A DNA stretch of 48,941 bases from Anaerolineaceae bacterium (GTDB taxonomy: Bacteria > Chloroflexota > Anaerolineae > Anaerolineales > Anaerolineaceae). Below, in pieces: positions 8,075-17,048 of the stretch (its first letter is position 1; each line of letters starts with the position of its first letter). The stretch covers positions 1 through 48,941 of the forward strand of contig DMDF01000120.1 of assembly GCA_003446605.1 (NCBI GenBank), written 5' to 3'. A model generated the notes under the pieces. The model was not told the origin of the DNA. It saw nothing but the letters and a program-made list of their open reading frames with translations, and ran no database searches. Made by a program: the position numbers and the translations under genes.

Positions 8075-9673
8075 TCAATCCCGATATTCAAAACGGAAAA
8101 TACTCTCCCCCATTTGAAGCACATCGCCCGGTTGAAGGATACATTGTTCTGTTTTGGTCCCATTGACCATCACGGGGTTCTCCGGTTTCAAAGAACGGAT
8201 ACAATAACCTGATTGGGAGCGCTCGATAACCGCATGGTTGCGTGAAGCTTCAATCCCTTTCAAGCGGATGTCATTTTCCGCCATCTTACGACCCAGGCGG
8301 ATTATGTTCTTGTTCAGATCCCATTCTTGACCGGGGTCCAGACCCGCTTCCTCAATCAAAACTGCCTTCTGAACAAATTGCATTGCTTTGGCACTCTTAT
8401 TTCTTCTCATAATTGGGATCGTAATCATCGCAATAACAACCACTCCCAACCCGATCAACCAGTACGACCATTCGTTCCTGGGCAATTCGACAATATATGT
8501 AAGATCTTTTTCAGTTGTAAAACCCAGGGTATCGGTTGCAACGATATGTAAAACATGCTCTCCAGCCACATATTGAGCGGTATCCCAAAGAAAATTAATG
8601 GAAGAATCTGGGGAGGTTTGGACCAACACATCATCGATAAACACATCCGCCTTGTTGAGGGGATTGGCGCTGTCAATATCAATATTCACATTTACCTCAC
8701 CAGTCAATGTGCTGTCGGCAACGGGATCTGTCACCTCGATAGTAATAGGAGTTCTGGCTATAAAATTAACAAGGGCGGATTGCGTCTCGCCCTGGTATTT
8801 CACCTGTACTTCCACCTCATGTGAGATACCATCCGCTTCGGTTTGGGATGAGAAAGCCAGGTAGTATTGCTGCCGGAATAACGCCAACACCGATGAAAAT
8901 GCGTCGCTCAACGCTACTGAATCGGGTTTTATCTGCTCGATCCCACCGGACAATTCTGCCAACTTCTTAAGTTGGTTTTTATCCACGTCGCCAAATCCGA
9001 TCGGGTAAACGGGAATCGATCGCGATGCTGCTAGGTTGAGAGCATGATCGAAGGAATAATCCTGGTCACCCATTGGTCTGCCATCCGTTATCAACACGAT
9101 CGCACGACGCTCTGAACGATTACTGAGTAAGTTCAACGCTTGTACCAACGCGTCGTTCATGGCGGTGGCACCCTCTGGTTTAAGGGTTTCTAGCAGGGTA
9201 GGTATTTGCGATTTATTGCTGGTGAGATCCTGTAATAATTCAACCTCATCCGCGAAAGTGATCACCGCTACCTGGTCGTCTTCGTTAAGTTGCGCGATAA
9301 AATTGGAAGCCGCATCCACGGCGTCCCCCAACGGATCCTGATCGCCAACCGGTTTCATGCTACCACTGGTATCAATCAAAATGGCTACTGCCAGCGGCTC
9401 TTCGTCATTATTATATGATTCAAGGGTTACACCCTGGATTTCTCTGCTATCTTCTTTCACCACAATATCTTCTGGAGAAAGAGTAGTGATGGGGAATCCC
9501 TGTGCATTTAGCACACTCAAGTACAGGGTTAGTTGAGGATAAGTATTTGTTTGCAATTCGTCTATTTTGACCTGGAATCCGCCACCAGATTGCCCAAAAA
9601 CAGACGTAAAAGATGAAATGATGAGAACAAAAGCAATAAGCAATGCAAATACATGCTTTCGATGCGTAGCCAT
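8075..9673 (-). CDS. Secreted-side VWA domain protein with cytoplasmic FHA domain
   Basis: The 532-residue protein has a signal peptide (to about residue 28), a short beta domain, and a von Willebrand A domain with an intact metal site (DTSGSM, the Thr in EGATAMND, and LITDGRP). An Ig-like segment follows (about 300-395), then one membrane helix (WSYWLIGLGVVVIAMITIPI). A C-terminal FHA domain is recognisable from IRLGR, SRNHAVI and VNGT. Topology puts the VWA domain outside and the FHA domain inside, a single-pass link between an outside ligand and internal phospho-signals. It is the first gene of the island, with AGGAGGG before the ATG and a promoter-like sequence upstream. VWA domains bind proteins through metal, but the ligand here is unknown. 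Confidence 0.92.
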   Translation of the reverse strand: MATHRKHVFALLIAFVLIISSFTSVFGQSGGGFQVKIDELQTNTYPQLTLYLSVLNAQGFPITTLSPEDIVVKEDSREIQGVTLESYNNDEEPLAVAILIDTSGSMKPVGDQDPLGDAVDAASNFIAQLNEDDQVAVITFADEVELLQDLTSNKSQIPTLLETLKPEGATAMNDALVQALNLLSNRSERRAIVLITDGRPMGDQDYSFDHALNLAASRSIPVYPIGFGDVDKNQLKKLAELSGGIEQIKPDSVALSDAFSSVLALFRQQYYLAFSSQTEADGISHEVEVQVKYQGETQSALVNFIARTPITIEVTDPVADSTLTGEVNVNIDIDSANPLNKADVFIDDVLVQTSPDSSINFLWDTAQYVAGEHVLHIVATDTLGFTTEKDLTYIVELPRNEWSYWLIGLGVVVIAMITIPIMRRNKSAKAMQFVQKAVLIEEAGLDPGQEWDLNKNIIRLGRKMAENDIRLKGIEASRNHAVIERSQSGYCIRSLKPENPVMVNGTKTEQCILQPGDVLQMGESIFRFEYRD

Positions 9674-9762
9674 AATCCCTCCTGAACAATTTCCAATGTA
9701 TGTTTTTATTGGTGATCCGCCCGTATATTAGCCCACCAATTAGTGAATAGCCTACCTTATAT

Positions 9763-9790
9763 ATTATATATAAAGTAATTTAAATCGCAA
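9763..9790 (-). promoter_or_regulatory. Putative sigma-A promoter of the FHA/kinase island
   Basis: On the minus strand TTGCGA (9790-9785) and TATAAT (9768-9763) are separated by 16 bases, about 90 bases before the VWA-FHA start codon. The surrounding 250 bases are AT-rich and hold no gene. The -10 is perfect and the -35 is weak. Confidence 0.4.
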
Positions 9791-9924
9791 CAATTGGAAA
9801 AACCATATTACAGGGGGGATATTTCTTCAGGTTTTAATAATACATAAAAGGGCTAGTGCTGCCCATTGATCTTTCACCACCAACTTTATAGAAAAGGCAC
9901 TAAGATTCCAATTAATGTAGGTGT

Positions 9925-10845
9925 TTAAAAACTTTCTCTTACATACGGCAGAATGAGATCCCAGTTTGGCAACAATATCTGCGCTCCTTCGGAAGTGATG
10001 GTCGGCGTGACCAGGTCGCGATCGATAGTAAAGGTATCAATGCCGGTATAAGTTGCTCTCCAAAAAGCTACCAACAGACGCGGGAGTTGCCAGAGTGGCA
10101 GATTGGTATCCAGCGCTTGCGGGAGCACATTCATGATCTGAGAAAAACGTGACCAGGTAGCAGGTGTGAGCAGCTGGCGGGCAAATGCCGTGATGAATAA
10201 TTGACCCTGGCGCATACGGAAGAAATCATCCCCATCCGAACGGCTGCGCACAAACGCCAGCGCTTGCTCACCATTTAGAAAATTGGTACCGGCATAATAA
10301 CCTGCCATATTTTCAGGCAGGTCCAGGGTGATGCCACCCATGGCATCAATCAATGCCGGAAGCCCTGCAAGGTTGATGCGCACATAGGAATGCAGATTCA
10401 TTCCAAAATTAACGTTAATGGTCTCGAGCGCTTTTTGCGGACCGGTGCCGGGTTGCTGCGCCTCGGCAAAGAAATGAGCAGCATTGATACGGTTCTCCCC
10501 AAAATCAGGGATGGGCACCCACAGATCGCGTGGAATAGAGAGTAATTTCACGTCCGGTAACAGTGGGTTGACCGACACGACCATGATGGTATCGCTGCGC
10601 CCCGCCATCGTTCCTTGGGGGGCACGATCAATACCCAGTATCAGGAATTGTGTTTTTATCGGGGCAATGAAATACAACAATAAAACTATCAAAATAACCG
10701 TGAAACACCCACATCCCCGCGATCGTTTCTTGCGTCCAGTTCGGGAACCAGAAGCAGAATAGTTCTCTTGGGCGTTGGGTGAATTATATGATGATGTACT
10801 TGTTACAGTGATTTTTTTTGTTTGTTCGTGAGAGCTTTTATCCAT
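9925..10845 (-). CDS. LCP-family (LytR-CpsA-Psr) cell-wall glycopolymer transferase
   Basis: The 306-residue protein has a polar, basic N-terminus, one membrane helix (about 47-63, CFTVILIVLLLYFIAP) and an outside LCP domain. Family motifs are clear: FLILGIDR, GRSDTIMVVSVNP, LLSIPRDLWV, GGITLDLPE, LNGEQALAFVRSR and DFFRMRQGQ. The Arg and Asp residues in these motifs bind the polyprenyl pyrophosphate substrate and metal in known members. LCP proteins attach wall polymers or glycans from a lipid carrier to peptidoglycan or proteins. No clear ribosome site precedes the ATG. It stands alone, divergent from the radical SAM gene. Confidence 0.92.
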   Translation of the reverse strand: MDKSSHEQTKKITVTSTSSYNSPNAQENYSASGSRTGRKKRSRGCGCFTVILIVLLLYFIAPIKTQFLILGIDRAPQGTMAGRSDTIMVVSVNPLLPDVKLLSIPRDLWVPIPDFGENRINAAHFFAEAQQPGTGPQKALETINVNFGMNLHSYVRINLAGLPALIDAMGGITLDLPENMAGYYAGTNFLNGEQALAFVRSRSDGDDFFRMRQGQLFITAFARQLLTPATWSRFSQIMNVLPQALDTNLPLWQLPRLLVAFWRATYTGIDTFTIDRDLVTPTITSEGAQILLPNWDLILPYVRESF

Positions 10846-11063
10846 TGTTCTAATTCTAAACGATTTCTTCCTTCAGATTGATAATCATTTATATATGGCA
10901 GTGGATAGTAATATATTTGTTGTCTCAGGTAAATAGATTGATTCCACAAGGTGTTACCTTCGATTATCGAATCATTACCCCCATCTATTCAAGAGCAGGT
11001 ACACTTTTTTATAAAGATACTGGCAATGACTAGGTAAATCTTGTAAATAGAGGAAAAAAACAC

Positions 11064-12554
11064 ATGAATGTGATCTTGATCTATCCAGAATTCCCCGATA
11101 CCTTCTGGAGCTTTAAACACGCGCTGGAATTCATTCGTAAAAAATCCTCTTCTCCCCCACTCGGATTGTTAACCATCGCAGCTATGCTACCCAAGGAATG
11201 GAATATCCGACTCATTGACGTTAATGTGCAAAAATTAACCCGAAAAGACTTGCGCTGGGCTGATTACGCATTCATTAGCGCTATGACCGTGCAAAGGTAT
11301 TCTGCCCATACAATCATTGATCAATGTAAAGAATTCGGCATTAAGGTCGTTGCGGGAGGACCTCTCTTTATTTACGAGTATGAAGATTTCAAGAATGTCG
11401 ACCATTTCATCCTCAACGAGGCTGAAATTACACTCCCCCTATTCTTAAGGGATCTCGAACAACATTCAGCCGAACGGATCTATCAATCCACAGAATTTGC
11501 CGATCTGGAATACACTCCCATCCCTGATTGGAAATTAGTTAACATGAAGCAGTATGCATCCATGAATGTTCAATATTCACGCGGCTGCCCATTCAATTGT
11601 GATTTTTGCAACATCACCGCCCTTTTTGGGCACAAGCCACGTATCAAAAGCACTGAAAAGATGATTGCTGAACTGGATGGTTTATACAATGCCGGTTGGC
11701 ACGGAAGCATCTTTTTTGTGGATGATAATTTCATCGGAAATAAAAAAGTTCTCAAAGAAGAATTACTGCCTGCCTTGATTCAATGGAAAAAAGACAAAAA
11801 AGGGATCGTTTTCAACACAGAGGTATCCATTAATATAGCGGATGATCAAGAATTAATGGCATTAATGGTCGCTGCAGGTTTTACGAAAGTATTCATCGGA
11901 ATTGAAACCACTGACGAAAACAGCTTGGTGGAATGTAATAAAAAACACAACCTTAACCGAGATCTGTTAGAAAATGTGAAACTGCTTCATCGTTCTGGAT
12001 TACAGGTACAGGGAGGTTTTATTGTGGGTTTTGATCATGACACTCCGCTGACCTTTCAAAAAATATTCAATTTCATCCAACAAAGTGGAATCGTTACTGC
12101 GATGGTGGGGATCCTTCAAGCTCCTCCCGGAACAAAATTATTTGACCGCATGAGTAGATCAGGACGGATCGACCATATGATGTCTGGGGATAATGTAGAC
12201 GGATCCACTAATTTGGTCACCAAAATGGATGTTGATATCCTTAAAACAGAATATTCAGGTCTATTGAATCACTTATATTCACCGGAACAATATTACCGGC
12301 GGGTGAAAACATTTCTGCAAGAATATAAACTTCCCAAGGTCAAATGGAATATGAATTTTCAATTTATCACTGAAAATTTAATGGCTTTTCTTCGCTCCAT
12401 CATCAAGCTGGGTATTTTCAGCAAGGAACGTCTTTATTACTGGAAACTATTCTTCTGGACCCTTTTTCACAAACCCAGATCCTTTGCGCAAGCTATTACC
12501 TTTTCAATTTATGGATATCATTTCCGGAAAATTTGCGAACTCCATGTAGTCTAG
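11064..12554 (+). CDS. B12-binding domain radical SAM protein (DUF4070-type)
   Basis: The 496-residue protein has a Rossmann-type B12-binding region (about 1-140, starting NVILIYPEFP), then a radical SAM TIM barrel whose cluster motif is CPFNCDFC (C175, C179, C182). The C-terminal 150 residues match the usual DUF4070 extension. The DxHxxG motif of base-off cobalamin enzymes is not seen, as is usual in this radical SAM class. GAGGA lies before the ATG. Members carry out methylations or rearrangements of unreactive carbons; many in this subgroup have no assigned substrate and the neighbours give no clue. The family call is secure, the reaction unknown. Confidence 0.9.
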   Translation: MNVILIYPEFPDTFWSFKHALEFIRKKSSSPPLGLLTIAAMLPKEWNIRLIDVNVQKLTRKDLRWADYAFISAMTVQRYSAHTIIDQCKEFGIKVVAGGPLFIYEYEDFKNVDHFILNEAEITLPLFLRDLEQHSAERIYQSTEFADLEYTPIPDWKLVNMKQYASMNVQYSRGCPFNCDFCNITALFGHKPRIKSTEKMIAELDGLYNAGWHGSIFFVDDNFIGNKKVLKEELLPALIQWKKDKKGIVFNTEVSINIADDQELMALMVAAGFTKVFIGIETTDENSLVECNKKHNLNRDLLENVKLLHRSGLQVQGGFIVGFDHDTPLTFQKIFNFIQQSGIVTAMVGILQAPPGTKLFDRMSRSGRIDHMMSGDNVDGSTNLVTKMDVDILKTEYSGLLNHLYSPEQYYRRVKTFLQEYKLPKVKWNMNFQFITENLMAFLRSIIKLGIFSKERLYYWKLFFWTLFHKPRSFAQAITFSIYGYHFRKICELHVV

Positions 12555-12686
12555 ATTTTCTGGATACAAATCCTACATCCTGGAGCATTCCTTCCCTAGC
12601 CTCATAACTGATCTCATTTAAGCGATCAAACGATTTGGATTATGTTAGAGATATCATTTCCAAACACCAACCCAACCCCTCTCGAA

Positions 12687-12710
12687 CACACCGGATTTTT
12701 ATCCGGTGTG
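12687..12710. terminator. Stem-loop between the radical SAM and S66 peptidase genes
   Basis: A perfect 10-bp inverted repeat (CACACCGGAT / ATCCGGTGTG) around a TTTT loop lies about 130 bases after the radical SAM stop. No T run follows on either strand, so it is only a possible factor-dependent or weak terminator. Confidence 0.4.
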
Positions 12711-12736
12711 CGATCGAATATCCTTTATCCTCGTCA

Positions 12737-12742
12737 TATAAT
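12737..12742 (+). promoter_or_regulatory. Perfect -10 box 7 bases before the S66 start codon (leaderless mRNA)
   Basis: TATAAT ends 7 bases before ATG 12750, and the bases before the ATG hold no Shine-Dalgarno sequence. Transcription from this box would begin at or within a base of the start codon. The -35 region is weak (TCGAAT at 17-base spacing). Confidence 0.45.
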
Positions 12743-12749
12743 GTAGCAT

Positions 12750-13793
12750 ATGATTAAACCCCAAAGATTAGAAAAAGGGGATACTGTCGCAACTGTCTCG
12801 CTCTCTTGGGGCGGTCCGGCTGCGTTTCCACAGCGCTACAGAGCAGGCAAAGCACAGCTTGAAGCAGAGTTCGGTTTAAAGGTCGTGGAAATGCCCAGTA
12901 CCTTGCGCTCCGCAGAATGGCTACAGCAGAATCCCAAAGCCAGAGCAGATGACCTCAATCAGGCTTTTTCGGATGCCACCATCAAGGGCATTATTTCCAC
13001 AATCGGTGGTGACGATTCTATCCGCATCCTTCCCTACCTTGATCTGAATACGATCAGAACAAATCCCAAGGTATTCATGGGATTTTCGGATACCACCACC
13101 AGCCACATGGCATGTTACAAGGCTGGATTGGTCACTTTCTACGGTCCTGCCATCATGGCTGGATTTGGGGAAAATGGCGGTTTGTTCCCTTATATGGTGG
13201 ATGCCGTCCGCAGGACTCTCTTTTCTTCACAACCAATCAGCAGGATCAATCCTAATACCCAGGGTTGGACAGCCGAACAGTTGGAATGGGGCGATCCAAT
13301 TAACCAGTCGATCAAGCGCAATTTACAGCCCTGCACTGGGTGGAAATTTTTGCAGGGCAGCGGTGTCCATCATGGGCACCTGTTGGGAGGCTGTTTTGAC
13401 GTATTGGATTGGCTGCGAGGAACACAATTCTGGCTGCCAGCGCAAGATTGGCAGGGTGCCATCCTGTTCCTGGAGACGTCCGAAGAAGCGCCACCCCCAT
13501 CAACAGTTCTACGAGGACTGCGCTCTTTGGCAGCCATGGGGATTCTGCATCAGATCAACGGATTGATCTTCGGACGCCCGGGAGGGAACATTTCACCCCA
13601 GATCTTCGAACAGTATGATAACGTGATCCTGCAGGTAGTAAAAGATGAGCAAGGTTTAAACGAACTACCTATCGTGACCCACATGGATTTTGGTCACACC
13701 GATCCCATATTTGTGCTGCCGTATGGGTTACAAGCTGTAATCGATTGCACCCAGCAAACATTTATGATCCCTGAGAACGCTGTTATCGATTGA
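12750..13793 (+). CDS. S66 family peptidase (LD-carboxypeptidase / MccF-like)
   Basis: The 347-residue protein matches the S66 serine peptidases. The nucleophile elbow is MGFSDTT (S113), preceded by the IISTIGGDDS region. The catalytic Glu is in LETSEEAPPP and the His in VTHMDFGHTDP. S66 covers LD-carboxypeptidases, which trim murein tetrapeptides during recycling, and MccF-type enzymes, which cleave microcin C and related acyl-adenylates. Its length and the EEAPPP segment are closer to the MccF group, as judged from memory of the family. No signal peptide is present, so it acts in the cytoplasm. It has no ribosome site and is probably translated from a leaderless mRNA. Confidence 0.9.
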   Translation: MIKPQRLEKGDTVATVSLSWGGPAAFPQRYRAGKAQLEAEFGLKVVEMPSTLRSAEWLQQNPKARADDLNQAFSDATIKGIISTIGGDDSIRILPYLDLNTIRTNPKVFMGFSDTTTSHMACYKAGLVTFYGPAIMAGFGENGGLFPYMVDAVRRTLFSSQPISRINPNTQGWTAEQLEWGDPINQSIKRNLQPCTGWKFLQGSGVHHGHLLGGCFDVLDWLRGTQFWLPAQDWQGAILFLETSEEAPPPSTVLRGLRSLAAMGILHQINGLIFGRPGGNISPQIFEQYDNVILQVVKDEQGLNELPIVTHMDFGHTDPIFVLPYGLQAVIDCTQQTFMIPENAVID

Positions 13794-13931
13794 CATTCAC
13801 CAGGTAACGTATTGTAGCAGTAGCTGCCCGTCTCAAAAATTACTGGCTGTATGTGATCGTATCAAAGTGTACGATTCTTCCATAAACCCTGATCGAGGAA
13901 TCGCCTTTTATTCATAAAAAGTCTCTTCATG

Positions 13932-14927
13932 TTAAACGAGAAGATTTTTGTTAGTCTTTACTGGTGGGTTTTGTCTTTGCAGCGCATGTTCGGTTAGGTG
14001 CTCAATCAAACCCGTAAAATCCAGATCATAGATTTGGTCGACTGCTTGTGGCAAAAAACTGTGGGGACCTAAACCAGGCATGGTGTTGATCTCCAGTACA
14101 TAATATCCAGTGGCATTCATGCGGATATCCACACGGCTATAATCCTCTGCCCCCACTGCATCAAAAGCATCTGCTGCCAGCTGGTTGATCCTCAACCGTA
14201 CTCCCTCCTCTTCCACCAAACAAATTTCCTCGAGGTCGTTTTGCGCCAGATCAAAACTGAGGATCTGTTGATCAGTGTCCATGGCATCAAAATCGATCTC
14301 AATAGGGGTGAACAGAGATGGCTCTCCTTCAATGACACCCACGCTGAATTCGCGCATCCCTTCAGCTACGATATAATCTTCTATGAGAGCCGGCTGCTCG
14401 TATTCATCCAAAATACGCTCAACTGCTTTTTCAAGATGTTGAATATCACGCACGATGGATCGTTCATCAATGCCGATATGACCGCCTTCATGCAAAGGTT
14501 TCACAATCAATGGAAATCCAATCGCTTCTACTGCTTCCTTCGTGATATCCGCTTTTTCTTCTGCCACAAAGAAAGATGGTGTTGGAACTTCATGTTTCAT
14601 AAATAATTCTTTCGCAGCAGCTTTGTCCAAACCTGCCCGATTTGAAGTAGCGCTCGATCCCAAATGTGGAATTCCCAATTCATCCAGAATTGCAGGTAAA
14701 AAACCGATTTTATGGTCTTCATCCAAATATTCAGCAATATTAAAGACAAAAATTTGCTGACCATACTGCTTTTGATATTTTTGCAATTCTTTCTTTAGCG
14801 TCTCAACATCCGTAGTATGGATCACGGATACAGACCATCTCTTCCGTAAACTGGATTCTATTGCATCATACGTTTGTGGACTGCGCCAAGCTTTATCAGT
14901 ATAGGATCTTATTAAAACAACATGCAT
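13932..14927 (-). CDS. D-alanine-D-alanine ligase-like ATP-grasp protein
   Basis: The protein reads as an ATP-grasp ligase of the Ddl type: HLGSSATSNRAGLDKAAAKELF, a lid and ATP lysines near FPLIVKPLHEGGHIGI, the IEDYIVAEGMREFSVGVIEG strand, and the metal-binding end VLEINTMPGLGPHSFLP. Such enzymes join two amino acids through an acyl-phosphate; here D-Ala-D-Ala or a related dipeptide is likely. The frame is open to a GTG at 15095, which has no ribosome site and would add 56 residues unlike the family. ATG 14927 has GGAG at 5-base spacing and gives 331 residues, a normal Ddl length, so I chose it; ATG 14930 is also possible. The HEGGHIGI stretch has His-Ile where typical Ddl enzymes have Ser-Ser-Val-Gly, so the true substrate could differ. 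Confidence 0.85.
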   Translation of the reverse strand: MHVVLIRSYTDKAWRSPQTYDAIESSLRKRWSVSVIHTTDVETLKKELQKYQKQYGQQIFVFNIAEYLDEDHKIGFLPAILDELGIPHLGSSATSNRAGLDKAAAKELFMKHEVPTPSFFVAEEKADITKEAVEAIGFPLIVKPLHEGGHIGIDERSIVRDIQHLEKAVERILDEYEQPALIEDYIVAEGMREFSVGVIEGEPSLFTPIEIDFDAMDTDQQILSFDLAQNDLEEICLVEEEGVRLRINQLAADAFDAVGAEDYSRVDIRMNATGYYVLEINTMPGLGPHSFLPQAVDQIYDLDFTGLIEHLTEHALQRQNPPVKTNKNLLV

Positions 14928-15256
14928 CATTACTCCATCAAAATAATTCTTCTTCATTATGCTTTCTGGAATGCAAATCATGGACTTATTTGAATCTTTA
15001 CTAAAATCCAAAAGTTTGTCTATTTCGTCATTCATGATTGGAATTACCCGATCGTGTAATTCTTGAAAGAAGCCCCCTACAAGACATCTTCTCACTTAAT
15101 AATTTAATTCTAGAATAACATCTTAAAGTAATTGTATTGTAGCATACCACTCCCTTTCAGTTAGACCGTACCTTAGTCACCCCTATACTCTGTAGTTCCA
15201 ATCTTCTTCAATGGCAACATGATTGTCGTCTTTTTTTCGACAAGTCAGAAAGACTA

Positions 15257-16894
15257 TTAAATCGTAATCTTTCCATCTTTCACCTGCCATATTTCCTGTG
15301 TAAAACGCTCGATAAAATAGCGGTCATGTACCACCATCAGAATGGCTCCTGTAAAGGCTTGCAGCGCCTGTTCAAATTGGGCACGGCTGGAGATATCCAG
15401 ATGGTTGATAGGCTCATCCAGAAGTAGTACATTACAACCGCTTACCACCAGCATGGCAAGCATCAAGCGTGCGCGCTGCCCATAGCTTAGCTGGGAAGCA
15501 GGTTTCAGCACCTCATCCCCCATCAAAAGATAAAACCCTAAAAAGCGGCGCGCTTCTGTTTGATTGGGAAAATTACTCCAAATATGATCCAGTGCGCTTT
15601 GTTGTGGCTCCAGAGAATTCAAATCCTGCGACATCAATCCCAAGCGCACACTGCTGCCCAAAATTACCTTGCCTGCCAGCGGCGGGATTTCCCCCACCAG
15701 CGTGCGCAGCAGGGTGGTTTTCCCGCAGCCATTCAGTCCGGTGAATGCGATGCGCTGGGATGCTCGCACCTGGAGATTGATATTTTCCAGTAAGGGGGGG
15801 AATCCAGGAAAGCCCACACTCAAGCGTTCCATCTGGATCACAGAGCGCCCCAGGTGCGGAGCATTCTCGAATTCCATACGGATAGTATGCTGTTCCTGTG
15901 GTTTTTCCACCTTTTCATCCGATTTCTCGTAGCGATCCAATCGATTTTCCCTCGATTTTGCTTTTTTTGCAACTTTCTTGGCAAGCCGTTTTTGATGGTC
16001 TTTTCCCATTTTATTCTCCGGACTCCCTGTATGGTTAGCACTGGCTTTACGTTCGGTATAGGCAGCTTGCTCTTTCGCACGCATGATATCCGCTTTCATG
16101 TGGCGTACTTTAGCTTCTTGATCTTTATAGGCAGACCATTGGGTTTCAATCTCATTTTCCCGCTGCTCCAAATAAGAACTGTAATTCCCTTCGTAGCAGC
16201 GCAGTACCTGGGAAAGCGGATCCATTTCTAGAATACGTGTGACAGTACGGTCAAGAAACATACGATCATGTGAAACAATCAGTGCGCCACAGGTCGTGTT
16301 TTTCAACCAATTTTCCAGCCATTCCAGCATGCTGATATCCAAATGATTGGTGGGTTCATCTAGTAATACTATTTGGGGATCTTCAAGCAAAAGCAAAACA
16401 AGGGAAAGGCGTGTTTTCTGACCCCCGCTCAAAGCAGCGGCTGGCAGATTTTCCGGTATGGTATTCAATCCCAACTCCGCGATAATTCTAGCGGCACGTT
16501 CCGGTTCCGCGTTTTGAATGCGCCGCAACAGGTCATCATAGCGCTCGGTTAGCGCACGGTCATTAAGCTGCTGTGCGAGTATCTGAGCTGTATTTACCAG
16601 TTCTTCGGTAAGCGCTTCCATATCTCCTACTGCGCCATTCACGATCTGTGCGATGGTGAGTTCTGCAGGGAATTCAAAACCCTGTGGCAAGTACCCGATG
16701 CGTAAATTGCCCGGATGATATACCTGACCACTGTCGGCTTCTTCCACTCCTGCCAGTATGCGCAGCAGGGTAGTCTTCCCGCAGCCATTCGGTCCGATCA
16801 AGCCAACCTTCTCGCCCGGATTGATAGAGAAAGTGATATTTTCAAATAGAGTTTGTAGATTAAATGTCTTGGTTAAATGAGAAACGGCAAGCAT
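15257..16894 (-). CDS. ABC-F family ATPase (possible ribosome protection factor)
   Basis: The 545-residue protein has two ABC domains and no membrane part, the ABC-F layout. Domain 1 has Walker A GPNGCGKTT, signature LSGGQKTR and Walker B LLDEPTNHLD. Domain 2 has GLNGCGKTT, a changed signature LSYGQRAR and LLDEPINHLD. Between them is a long charged linker (about 235-330, rich in Lys, Glu and Arg), the arm that reaches into the ribosomal exit site in known members. ABC-F proteins displace antibiotics from, or tune, translating ribosomes. ATG 16894 is chosen because AGGAGG lies 6 bases before it; an upstream start would add 13 residues with no site. The leader contains a mini-ORF and hairpins, as in drug-inducible members. 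Whether it gives resistance cannot be read from sequence alone. Confidence 0.92.
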   Translation of the reverse strand: MLAVSHLTKTFNLQTLFENITFSINPGEKVGLIGPNGCGKTTLLRILAGVEEADSGQVYHPGNLRIGYLPQGFEFPAELTIAQIVNGAVGDMEALTEELVNTAQILAQQLNDRALTERYDDLLRRIQNAEPERAARIIAELGLNTIPENLPAAALSGGQKTRLSLVLLLLEDPQIVLLDEPTNHLDISMLEWLENWLKNTTCGALIVSHDRMFLDRTVTRILEMDPLSQVLRCYEGNYSSYLEQRENEIETQWSAYKDQEAKVRHMKADIMRAKEQAAYTERKASANHTGSPENKMGKDHQKRLAKKVAKKAKSRENRLDRYEKSDEKVEKPQEQHTIRMEFENAPHLGRSVIQMERLSVGFPGFPPLLENINLQVRASQRIAFTGLNGCGKTTLLRTLVGEIPPLAGKVILGSSVRLGLMSQDLNSLEPQQSALDHIWSNFPNQTEARRFLGFYLLMGDEVLKPASQLSYGQRARLMLAMLVVSGCNVLLLDEPINHLDISSRAQFEQALQAFTGAILMVVHDRYFIERFTQEIWQVKDGKITI

Positions 16895-16930
16895 AATTGC
16901 CTCCTGTGTCTGGTAAGGGAAACGCCAAAC

Positions 16931-16980
16931 CACCCAATCGTGGATTGAGTGCCCGCCCTGCCCTGATAAGGGTTAACGGG
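16931..16980 (-). promoter_or_regulatory. Structured leader of the ABC-F gene
   Basis: Between the mini-ORF and the ABC-F ribosome site are two inverted repeats. One is a 9-bp hairpin (16931-16951, one G-U pair on the transcript, 3-base loop). The other is a nested CCCT-GATA-AGGG hairpin (16961-16972) inside a CCCG/CGGG pair (16952-16955 with 16977-16980). The arrangement fits ribosome-controlled attenuation, but no clear terminator U tract is seen. Confidence 0.35.
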
Positions 16981-16994
16981 AGGTGCTTTACAGG

Positions 16995-17012
16995 TTACTT
17001 GCCGATGTACAT
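16995..17012 (-). CDS. Five-codon leader ORF (MYIGK) upstream of the ABC-F gene
   Basis: ATG at 17012 is followed by four sense codons and TAA, about 30 bases after the predicted transcription start and about 100 before the ABC-F start. A GAGAG stretch lies about 11 bases upstream. Tiny leader ORFs that stall drug-bound ribosomes are known upstream of several ABC-F and Erm genes. Chance occurrence is possible. Confidence 0.3.
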   Translation of the reverse strand: MYIGK

Positions 17013-17048
17013 TTCTGTTTATTCTCTCTTGTTCTCAATAGCAATACA

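Noticed and set aside
10959..10971. 13-base palindrome TTCGAT-T-ATCGAA between the LCP and radical SAM genes
   Set aside because: Short and single; no second copy or promoter near enough to call an operator.
14928..15095. N-terminal extension of the Ddl-like protein from GTG 15095
   Set aside because: No ribosome site, unlike the family, and the family start pattern begins at 14927 with a proper GGAG.
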